This document shows positions 43,385 through 50,639 of a stretch of 64,000 nucleotides of DNA, one piece after another (positions within the stretch are counted from its first letter, which is position 1; each line of letters opens with the position of its first letter). Below the pieces are notes generated by a model. That model was given only the letters and a program-made list of their open reading frames with translations. It did not search any database and was not told where the DNA came from. The DNA is from CAZFER01 sp964517495 (GTDB lineage: Bacteria > Hinthialibacterota > Hinthialibacteria > Hinthialibacterales > Hinthialibacteraceae), in contig CAZFER010000011.1 of NCBI GenBank assembly GCA_964517495.1, forward strand, positions 53,216 to 117,215. The letters are read 5' to 3'. The translations under genes were made by a program, and so were the position numbers.

Positions 43385-44686
43385 TTACCGTTGATCGGAT
43401 TGAGGTTGAATGAGTTCCAGTTGCCCGGTTTCCAAGGGGCAGTATGAATAACACCGCCCACAGGCAAGACATGCGGCGCGGTCAGCGTCGTAATCGGTTC
43501 TTTTTCTGAACAAAGAATGCTTGATTAACTTTCCGGCTAAAACAAGTCCCATAAATCCACCCAGCATCCATGCTCCTAATGTAAATCGATTTTGCACATT
43601 GATCGCTTCTTGATATAAAACCTCTTTTGGTTCTCCACTGTCTCGGAAAAATTGGCTGGCGTCGGTAAAACCTTCGACCATTCCTGCCTCTTCCAGTGTG
43701 ACGCGTTCCGCCAGGCGGACGGTATGGTGCATTCTAGCAAATGTATCTCCAGCGAGTGAGAATAACCAACCTCCCAGGAGGATGAAAACAGGTGTTAATA
43801 TTAACAACCACGCCAATCGCCGCCGGTCTTTTTCTTCTGGCCCTTGCATATGTAGTGGTGTGGGTTTTGTAATGGCGCCAAAGGGGCAGGCATCCTCGCA
43901 GAGCTGGCATTGGCAGCAGGATTCAGGGGCGACGGTGACTCGCCATAGCGAAAGCCGGGAAAAATGCCGTAACAACACACTGTATGGACACAGGAACAGG
44001 CAATAGGGTCTCCCTACAAACAGGCAAATCACTAACATCGATACACTGAGAACCACGATTGTGAAGTTGCCGGAGAGCCGGAAAAAGGTGACAAAGGGGT
44101 CGTATTTGCAGATGATGAACGTACTGCCCAGGGCCGCGAACATCACGGCAGCACCCAAATAGAAATAAGGGAGAATACTAAGTGCATTTTGCAGCCAGGA
44201 AGGCACTTTGATGGGCTTGATTAATAATAAGTCTTGCATGGCGCCCAAAGGACAAACTCCTGCACAAAATACCCGTCCGAAAAAAAGTGCGAAGAGTAAG
44301 GGGAAAATGAAAAACGCAGCGGCAGCAAAGGGAACAGCGTAAGAGGCATCAAAGAAACCTAGAGAAATATTTTGAATAGCACCGATGGAACAAATACACC
44401 CCTTTCGATAGAAACCAAAATAGAGTAATGAAAAGACCATTAGAACAAAGATGCCTGTACGAGTGCGTTTTTTTATGACCAAATATGAGCCGATCGAAAG
44501 CGCCACCAGCAAAACCCCTACATCGATATACCCCCATATATTTTCTCGTGGTGAAGGTGTTTCAGTCGGGGGAAGTGTGTGACCGCTTTCAAAATCCGGC
44601 GGGGGAAAACGCTGAACATCCGCGGCGTTGGTAACGATGCTCAAGAAGAGGATCAAAATTGGGATGAAGCGAACAAAGAACATCAT
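43385..44686 (-). CDS. NapH/NosR-like polyferredoxin membrane protein
   Basis: A 433-residue integral membrane Fe-S protein with about seven hydrophobic segments. The conserved membrane Cys motifs are C-S-I-G-A-I-Q near residue 97, C-A-G-V-C-P-L-G-A and C-L-F-L-C-P-Y-S. A loop near residue 270 has C-C-Q-C-Q-L-C-E-D-A-C-P, a 4Fe-4S cluster, and the C-terminus has C-L-A-C-G-R-C-Y-S-Y-C-P. This pattern is that of NapH/NosR/CcoG-type electron carriers across the membrane from quinol to periplasmic acceptors. It overlaps the ferredoxin gene by 4 bp and belongs to the redox operon. Function by context: link between the membrane and the exported Fe-S proteins. Confidence 0.85.
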   Translation of the reverse strand: MMFFVRFIPILILFLSIVTNAADVQRFPPPDFESGHTLPPTETPSPRENIWGYIDVGVLLVALSIGSYLVIKKRTRTGIFVLMVFSLLYFGFYRKGCICSIGAIQNISLGFFDASYAVPFAAAAFFIFPLLFALFFGRVFCAGVCPLGAMQDLLLIKPIKVPSWLQNALSILPYFYLGAAVMFAALGSTFIICKYDPFVTFFRLSGNFTIVVLSVSMLVICLFVGRPYCLFLCPYSVLLRHFSRLSLWRVTVAPESCCQCQLCEDACPFGAITKPTPLHMQGPEEKDRRRLAWLLILTPVFILLGGWLFSLAGDTFARMHHTVRLAERVTLEEAGMVEGFTDASQFFRDSGEPKEVLYQEAINVQNRFTLGAWMLGGFMGLVLAGKLIKHSLFRKRTDYDADRAACLACGRCYSYCPLETGQLELIQPQSDQR

Positions 44687-45252
44687 TCGTGGTGCGCTGT
44701 TCCTTTCAGTAGATAAGGTTGATTAACCGGGACACGAACAAAGGCATCCGAGGGGCAGGCATCGGCGATGGCGCATTGATTACAATTCACACAACGGTCA
44801 TGGCGAACCTGGAGATAGAGTGAGCCATTTCCAAACGCTTTGCATCCTTTAACGCATTTTCCACAACCGATACACAATTTTTCATCGATCGTATATTCAA
44901 AGTAAGGATCTTCGACAAAGTTGCGGATAATAGCCCCTGTTGGGCAGAGTTGGTTTTCCGCACCGGTGTTAAGTCCTTTTGGGGATGGTTCAAAAAAGCC
45001 TGTGCACAGTTTGCAATAGCCACACATAGGGAATGTATGCACACATTTCACCGCTGATTCTTCCAACACGCAGTAGGTGGCACAATTGCCACATGCTATA
45101 CATTTGTAAGGATCGATCTGCCATCGGTATTCTTTGCCTTGGGCTTGGGCCACCAGATAGCCGGATGCGCCACCGATCCCCAATACCAAGGCGCTGCGTA
45201 AACCATCTTTAATGAGATCTCGTCTGGAGATTTCTTTGGATTGATCAGCCAT
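44683..45252 (-). CDS. Tat-exported 4Fe-4S polyferredoxin
   Basis: A 189-residue exported ferredoxin of the NrfC/HybA/DmsB style. The twin-arginine-like start S-R-R-D-L-I-K-D-G-L with a hydrophobic segment spans about residues 8-38. Four 4Fe-4S-type Cys clusters follow: C-I-A-C-G-N-C (near 50), C-G-Y-C-K-L-C, C-I-G-C-G-K-C-V-K-G-C and C-V-N-C-N-Q-C. The start is set at 45252 because GGAGAAGAAAC lies just before it. It overlaps the Cys-rich small gene by 8 bp and the NapH-like gene by 4 bp, so these are translated as a unit. Confidence 0.85.
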   Translation of the reverse strand: MADQSKEISRRDLIKDGLRSALVLGIGGASGYLVAQAQGKEYRWQIDPYKCIACGNCATYCVLEESAVKCVHTFPMCGYCKLCTGFFEPSPKGLNTGAENQLCPTGAIIRNFVEDPYFEYTIDEKLCIGCGKCVKGCKAFGNGSLYLQVRHDRCVNCNQCAIADACPSDAFVRVPVNQPYLLKGTAHHE

Positions 45253-45484
45253 GTTTCTTCTCCGTTTCTGGCTTTTTGGCTTCCAGGGCAAGCGGGAGGG
45301 TACATGAGTTAAACACAAAACAGGACTGGCATGGATTTGGTTGATTACAAGCTTGATCCGAATGGCCTATTGTGCGCCGAAATGAAATGGCTCCGACTAT
45401 ACCTAAACCACTGAGTGCGAAAATTCGTCCAAGGCTTCGAAACAGTTCACGACGTGTTTGGATTTCTCTTTTGAGATCATTCAT
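45245..45484 (-). CDS. Small Tat-signal Cys-rich protein (hypothetical)
   Basis: A 79-residue protein with the twin-arginine-like start Q-T-R-R-E-L-F-R-S-L-G-R and a hydrophobic segment G-L-G-I-V-G-A, then a Cys-rich tail C-N-Q-P-N-P-C-Q-S-C-F-V-F-N-S-C. The cysteines could bind an Fe-S cluster or metal. The ATG at 45484 has GGAG 8 bases upstream. It lies 33 bp after the NHL-type gene and overlaps the ferredoxin by 8 bp, so it is probably a small redox or assembly partner. No family recognised. Confidence 0.7.
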   Translation of the reverse strand: MNDLKREIQTRRELFRSLGRIFALSGLGIVGAISFRRTIGHSDQACNQPNPCQSCFVFNSCTLPLALEAKKPETEKKHG

Positions 45485-45517
45485 GATTTGCACTCCAAAG
45501 ATAAAGTTAATCTAATA

Positions 45518-46516
45518 TTAACTTGCTTTTTTCTTGAAAAATCTTACTTCAGCCAATGCTGGATCAAATACCACAATCCGCCCCTTGGAATCGACAGCCA
45601 CATCAAGACCCACTCTTCTAAAATCATGATCCGGTGAGGCACAGCGTTCATCATGGACTTTGAATTTTTCTGGACCGGCGACAAAACCGGCAAAGGTTCC
45701 ATCTTTATCATAGACTTTGACACGAGTGAGTCCTTTTTCGCAGGTCACAAAGCCTTCATCATTGGGAAGCAAAGCAATACTGACCGGATTGCAGCATCCA
45801 CAAAAATGCTTTGCATCATTCATTGAAAACTCGCCCCACCATGAAATCAGATTGCCGTCAAAGCCATAGGTTTCAAGACGGTGTTCACCTGGATTGACGA
45901 TGATGAGATCACCTTTGGTGGTGATGGTTAAGTCAAAATAGGGGCTGGGTACGATAAAATCACCAAAGGTCTTCTGTTTATTGCCTGATGTGTCGTAATG
46001 ATAAACAATTTTGTTGCGATAATCCGTCACAAAAACGTGTTCGTTGTATACACCGATTGATGATAAAACAGCATTTTCATGGGCAGGTTCCCAGCGTTTT
46101 TTCAATTGTCCTGTTGGATCATAGACTTCGATGTGATTCCCTATCCCAAGATAAAATGTGCCATCTTCTGCAACAGTAATTCCCGTGATTTCATCGCTGG
46201 TTTCTATCGTCGAAGCCAATTTTTGTCCTGAAGTGTTGAACGTATGGACGGATGTTTTACCGGTGATGTGAATTTTATCATCCGAACTCAAAACCATAAA
46301 ACGTGCCCAATCCAGGCCCGTGCTGATTTTCGTATCCAATTCTTCATACAAGATAAAATCGGGATTGGTTTTTTTCAGGGGGGCAAGATCGTATTGAAAC
46401 TCTTCACTCAAACCACTGCCCTGATCACCAAAATTATCGGTTGAGATCACGGCATAGATTGCGCCTATCATTGCGCCGAGTATAACAGCACCGATGATAA
46501 ATCCTGTTGGTTTCAT
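45518..46516 (-). CDS. Membrane-anchored NHL-like six-bladed propeller protein with Cys-Gly-Cys-Cys site
   Basis: A 332-residue protein with one N-terminal membrane anchor (about residues 5-25) and an extracytoplasmic beta-propeller of NHL/6-bladed type. In one blade the sequence F-C-G-C-C-N-P gives three close cysteines, and a V-T-C-E-K-G segment follows; this is a candidate metal, Fe-S or heme-free thiol site. In known NHL propellers such a cluster is not typical. It is 30 bp after the PQQ-like gene and 33 bp before the small Tat protein, in the redox operon. Confidence 0.75.
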   Translation of the reverse strand: MKPTGFIIGAVILGAMIGAIYAVISTDNFGDQGSGLSEEFQYDLAPLKKTNPDFILYEELDTKISTGLDWARFMVLSSDDKIHITGKTSVHTFNTSGQKLASTIETSDEITGITVAEDGTFYLGIGNHIEVYDPTGQLKKRWEPAHENAVLSSIGVYNEHVFVTDYRNKIVYHYDTSGNKQKTFGDFIVPSPYFDLTITTKGDLIIVNPGEHRLETYGFDGNLISWWGEFSMNDAKHFCGCCNPVSIALLPNDEGFVTCEKGLTRVKVYDKDGTFAGFVAGPEKFKVHDERCASPDHDFRRVGLDVAVDSKGRIVVFDPALAEVRFFKKKAS

Positions 46517-46546
46517 TGAACTTACCTCTTTGTATATGATACGTGA

Positions 46547-47938
46547 TTATTTTACATTGACATCCAGGCAAACCATCCTTGTCAAGTCGCGTAAGATCAT
46601 CCTACCGGAGGCATAGGCGATCGGTCCCCACGAGTCATGGCCATTAAGGACTTGAGTTTGATCCAGCAAGCGAAATTCGTCCGGAGTGGCTTCCACTCGG
46701 CTGAGCAGGCCTGAATCGTTCATAACGTAAATGAGAGAACCAACAATAATATAAGGACCCATGCCAAATTTGTACGCACTGGTGCTGGTCCACTGGATAC
46801 TGCCTTCCACATCAAGGCAAACCAATTGGCCATCGGGTCTTACGCCATAAATGTAATCTTCATAATAAATTGGGGTTTGCTGGGCGGAGCCGAAAACATC
46901 AGGTTCCAGGCGATAAAGCACTTCAGGTGTGATGCCATTCCCGGTTTCATTCAGTTTCAACATCATACTGCCTGCTTCATAGCCACCACTAAAGAATATG
47001 CGATCATTCTCAATGATGACTGGGGATGGGACGTTCGCAATACGAATTTTCCATTGATCCGTATCCCATAATATCTTACCATCTTTTGCGGAGACTCCCA
47101 CAACACCGCCACTGGCGCAATAAACATAGGTTTGTTGTCCATTCAATTCCATAGGCATGATAGAGGAGTGGGTCATTTTCCAGCCACGAGGATTGGGGGT
47201 TTCCCAGATTACCTCACCGGTTTGGCAGTCAATGGCAATCATTAATGAGAATCCACCTGGCGCCAGGATAACCCGTCCTTGATCTATCAAAGGGCATTGA
47301 CCGGCATACCAGGGTGGAACCTCTGCTCCATAAGCCTGGACGAGATCGAGGGACCATAATTTTTCACCGGTTTTGGAATTCAGGCAGTTCACATGGCACT
47401 TGGGCCCCAGCGAGACCACATAATTTTCTGTAACAAAGGGGATAGTACGGCTCATACCGTGATTACGTTTGACTGTAACAGGATAGGTATAGCGCCAGAT
47501 TTCACGGCCATCGGTTAATGACAGGCAGCGCAAGGCATCAGCTTTGTTTTCTCGGTCGTAATCAAGAATATATAGCCGGCCATCCAATATGGCCGCCCCG
47601 GCGTGCCCTTCACCGGCGTCAATAGCCCACAATTCGATAAATCCCTGGTTTTCTGGAACTGGGTTATGTGGCTCACGGCTAATGTTATCGAAATGGATTC
47701 CTCGAAAACAAGGCCAACTGCCCGTTTGATCTCCCGGTACACCGTCAGCCACAATAAGTTCCCCTTCCGGCCCGGTTCGGCTGGTGTGGCTGGATGAGGA
47801 GGTATCCGCGTTATCCATACCGGGGACGCGTTTTTCAAGAGAAAAAGGGGGATCGGCATCAAGCCAAAATCCAAGGGCAAGAATGCAAATCAAGGCCAGA
47901 CTGGCGGTTATAAGGATGCTGGTCAGTGGTGTTTTCAC
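46547..47938 (-). CDS. Exported PQQ-like beta-propeller protein
   Basis: A 463-residue protein with one N-terminal membrane segment (about residues 8-27), a Ser-rich linker and a PQQ-like propeller beginning W-P-C-F-R-G near residue 74. Blades show the W-x-x-D-x-x-x-G-x-x-x-W pattern (for example L-T-D-G-R-E-I-W-R-Y). Such proteins are periplasmic; a role as the first component of an electron-transfer or sensory module is inferred from the operon that follows. It is the first gene of the eight-gene redox operon, so its start marks the promoter side. Confidence 0.82.
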   Translation of the reverse strand: MKTPLTSILITASLALICILALGFWLDADPPFSLEKRVPGMDNADTSSSSHTSRTGPEGELIVADGVPGDQTGSWPCFRGIHFDNISREPHNPVPENQGFIELWAIDAGEGHAGAAILDGRLYILDYDRENKADALRCLSLTDGREIWRYTYPVTVKRNHGMSRTIPFVTENYVVSLGPKCHVNCLNSKTGEKLWSLDLVQAYGAEVPPWYAGQCPLIDQGRVILAPGGFSLMIAIDCQTGEVIWETPNPRGWKMTHSSIMPMELNGQQTYVYCASGGVVGVSAKDGKILWDTDQWKIRIANVPSPVIIENDRIFFSGGYEAGSMMLKLNETGNGITPEVLYRLEPDVFGSAQQTPIYYEDYIYGVRPDGQLVCLDVEGSIQWTSTSAYKFGMGPYIIVGSLIYVMNDSGLLSRVEATPDEFRLLDQTQVLNGHDSWGPIAYASGRMILRDLTRMVCLDVNVK

Positions 47939-48261
47939 GAAACTACTTTCAGAACCAGGTTGTTTTTATCAGTGTTGAGTTGGAAATGACATCGATGGCT
48001 GAGTATTTCCAACTTCTCTCATTTATATTGTTACTGGGTTACACAACTTGGACAAGGTAGACTTTTGAGTTGCATGATTGTTTGCCCATTTGAGGATGAT
48101 TATACCCAATTGTTGGTACCATAAGTGTACGCATTAGATCATATGATTAGCCAGAAAATATACAAATACATGAAGATAAGCGCGAAAAAACTCGATTATT
48201 ATACATTTAACACTGAGGGGCAGTGGAAAAAGATGAAGACAATGATGAGTCAATATAAAAT
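47939..48261. other. Noncoding region before the redox operon
   Basis: About 320 bases between the PQQ-like gene and tRNA-Arg. The redox operon promoter must lie here, as transcription runs leftward from 47938. No clear sigma70 pair or repeat was found, and no ORF is convincing. Confidence 0.4.
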
Positions 48262-48335
48262 TACGCCCACCAGGACTTGAACCTGGAACCCTCTGCTTAG
48301 AAGGCAGATGCTCTATCCGATTGAGCTATGGGCGC
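48262..48335 (-). tRNA. tRNA-Arg (anticodon TCT)
   Basis: A 74-nt cloverleaf is readable on the minus strand: acceptor GCGCCCA pairs with TGGGCGT (one terminal G-T), D-stem GCTC/GAGC, anticodon stem TCTGC/GCAGA with loop CTTCTAA giving anticodon TCT (Arg, AGA codon), T-stem CCAGG/CCTGG with T-loop TTCAAGT, discriminator A. The 3' CCA is not encoded, so it must be added by CCA-adding enzyme. All stems are complete. Confidence 0.97.
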
Positions 48336-48556
48336 TATAGGTGTTTTGAAGGTATGATCTCTTAATATGATTATATACTCTTCATTCAGATTGTTAAACC
48401 TTGTGGTTCTTTTTATACGATTTTGAAAGGAATTTAAGCATACCAACGGGTAATTCCTCACACCATGATTCTAATACAAAAGCTATAAGTACGAACTTTT
48501 TCATCATCCAAATCGTATACATTAGAGCAAAATCGTTTAATTTGGGAGATCTCATT

Positions 48557-49234
48557 ATGTTAAATCTAGCCGAAGAACTCATGTTGTTGGCACTTCATGA
48601 TGAAAAGGGAACGTATCACTTAAGTGCTTTTACTGGCCTGGATTATGGGCTGGCGGGAGCCGTTTTGTTTGATTTGATACTGCAAGAACGACTGCGTTTA
48701 GAAAAAGAAGGAATTCGCGTGGTGAAAATATCACCTCCCACGGGGGATGATATCTTGGATGATGCACTGGCTCTGATTCACTCTTCGGAAAAAATCCATA
48801 AACCTCAATATTGGATCGAACGCATCCCTTATAAAATAAAACAATTCAAGCGGCGATTGCTCGACCGGCTAGTTGATAAGGGAATTTTAGAACATGAAGA
48901 ACATCGATACCTATGGGTATTTACCAGCCAGCGTTACCCCACCAAGGATATGGCTCCGGAAGAGGAAATAAAATCACGGATTAGTAATGCCTTAAGGGGA
49001 AAAGGTGACCCCGATTTACGCACGGCCATTTTGATCAGTTTGGTCAGCGCCAGTTCAATGGTTGATTTGGCTGTACCCAAGGATGAGCGAAAAGCCGCCA
49101 AAAAACGAGCCAAAGAAATCATGAAAAGTAATGCTTTAAGCAAAGCGGTTTCTGATGTCATTGATCAAATTCACGCGGCAGTCTGTACGACGATTACCAC
49201 CACAGTGGTGCTTAACACTGTCATCAACAATTGA
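48557..49234 (+). CDS. GPP34/GOLPH3-like protein
   Basis: A 225-residue protein matching the Golgi phosphoprotein 3 (GPP34) fold: start L-A-E-E-L-M-L-L-A-L-H-D-E-K-G-T, then A-F-T-G-L-D-Y-G-L-A-G-A-V-L-F-D-L. In eukaryotes this fold binds PI4P; bacterial members have no settled function, and the PI4P-binding residues cannot be assessed here. Start placed at the ATG at 48557 with GGGAGA upstream, since the longer ORF has no family match before it. It stands alone beside the tRNA gene. Confidence 0.78.
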   Translation: MLNLAEELMLLALHDEKGTYHLSAFTGLDYGLAGAVLFDLILQERLRLEKEGIRVVKISPPTGDDILDDALALIHSSEKIHKPQYWIERIPYKIKQFKRRLLDRLVDKGILEHEEHRYLWVFTSQRYPTKDMAPEEEIKSRISNALRGKGDPDLRTAILISLVSASSMVDLAVPKDERKAAKKRAKEIMKSNALSKAVSDVIDQIHAAVCTTITTTVVLNTVINN

Positions 49235-49326
49235 CAGAATAAATGATAATCAAGGCTTGATTCTACGGTACAGTTCATTGATACTTGATGGGCAATTTGA
49301 ATCCAAAAAAAACAGGAGGATAATCA

Positions 49327-50403
49327 ATGAAAGGGAGAGTTTTGTTAATTGGGCTGATTTTATTGAGCGCGTTGTGCATTCCTACTGCCTTGGACGCCTC
49401 AGCTGCCGACAATCCTTTTTTAGGTCGTTGGGCGTTAACCATTCCTGGAGGTGGAGCAGGCTATCTGCACATTTGGCAGGAAAAAGGCTATATGGATGGC
49501 GATATTTTATGGGGTGGTGGAAGTGTGGTTCCCCTCTCCAGTGTTTGTATGGCCAGTGAAGAAAACGATATGCTGGTTATAACCCGAACTCGCCAGGTTC
49601 AGCGTCGCAGCAAAGATGTTAAACGTGAACTAATGGTTGGAAATGAATTCAAACCGAATGACAAAGGCATATATACCCTTGTTCAATACTTGACCGATAC
49701 CATTATCGCCCGGGTGGATGGTGATTCTATGAATTTAACTATTTATTCCCCTCACCCCAGCGGGAAGCGTATTAACGAGAATCAATTCAGTGGGAAACGC
49801 ATTCCCAAACTTCCCCCAGCACCGGATCTTTCCAAAGTGAAATATGGCGAACCAATCAAGTTGCTTAACGGAAAAAATTTGGAAGGTTGGGAACTAATGG
49901 GCAAAGATCGTGTCAATGGCTGGAGCGTTGAAGATGGGGTCTTAGTCAACAATCCAGTGCAAAAACAAGGTGAGCCTCATATTCGTTATGGAAATCTTCG
50001 CACAGTGAAAGAATTTGAAGATTTTAAATTAAAATTGGATGTGAATGTTCCTGAAGGCAGCAACAGTGGGATATATTTAAGGGGGATTTACGAAATCCAA
50101 GTGTTGGACAGCTACAACAGGCCGCTTGATTCTCATCATATGGGGGCGGTCTACAGCCGAATTGCCCCATCCGTAAGTGCAGAAAAACCAGCAGGTGAAT
50201 GGCAGTCAATGGAGATAACATTATGCAACCGCCATGTCACAGTGGTTTTAAATGATAAAACCATTATTGACAACAAACCGCTGCTGGGATGTACGGGTGG
50301 CGCGATTACATCGAATGAATTTGTTCCTGGCCCGATTTATCTGCAGGGAGATCATGGCAAAATCAGTTTTAGAAATATGGAGTTAATTCCGATTGTGGAA
50401 TAG
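49327..50403 (+). CDS. Secreted DUF1080 (3-keto-disaccharide hydrolase-like) protein
   Basis: A 358-residue exported protein. Residues 1-27 form a signal peptide. The C-terminal half (about 165-355) is a DUF1080 domain, concanavalin-like fold, starting near I-K-L-L-N-G-K-N-L-E-G-W and including S-N-S-G-I-Y-L-R-G-I-Y-E-I-Q-V and the W-Q-S-M-E-I-T segment. Related proteins cut 3-keto-disaccharides or glycosides or bind sugars. AGGAGG precedes the ATG. A good terminator follows, so this is a single-gene unit. Confidence 0.85.
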   Translation: MKGRVLLIGLILLSALCIPTALDASAADNPFLGRWALTIPGGGAGYLHIWQEKGYMDGDILWGGGSVVPLSSVCMASEENDMLVITRTRQVQRRSKDVKRELMVGNEFKPNDKGIYTLVQYLTDTIIARVDGDSMNLTIYSPHPSGKRINENQFSGKRIPKLPPAPDLSKVKYGEPIKLLNGKNLEGWELMGKDRVNGWSVEDGVLVNNPVQKQGEPHIRYGNLRTVKEFEDFKLKLDVNVPEGSNSGIYLRGIYEIQVLDSYNRPLDSHHMGAVYSRIAPSVSAEKPAGEWQSMEITLCNRHVTVVLNDKTIIDNKPLLGCTGGAITSNEFVPGPIYLQGDHGKISFRNMELIPIVE

Positions 50404-50430
50404 TCAGATTGATTATACAAAACATGATGT

Positions 50431-50462
50431 GGGCGGCTGAAATACATTTAGCCGCCCTTTTT
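50431..50462 (+). terminator. Rho-independent terminator after DUF1080 gene
   Basis: An 8-bp stem GGGCGGCT/AGCCGCCC with an 11-base loop is followed by five Ts, 28 bases after the DUF1080 stop. Confidence 0.9.
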
Positions 50463-50639
50463 GTTTGCATAAATAGGTTGAATATATTGGTCAATCTATT
50501 CAATTCAAGTGATTTTTCCTAGAAAATCCCTTTTTTGAGCCTTTTCTCCTTTTTTTTCTTTCCCAACTAAAAAAATTCTTTACTTTATTCGATTAATTGT
50601 TTATAAAAGAGAGGTTAAAACAATATTAGGAGGTGCCAT

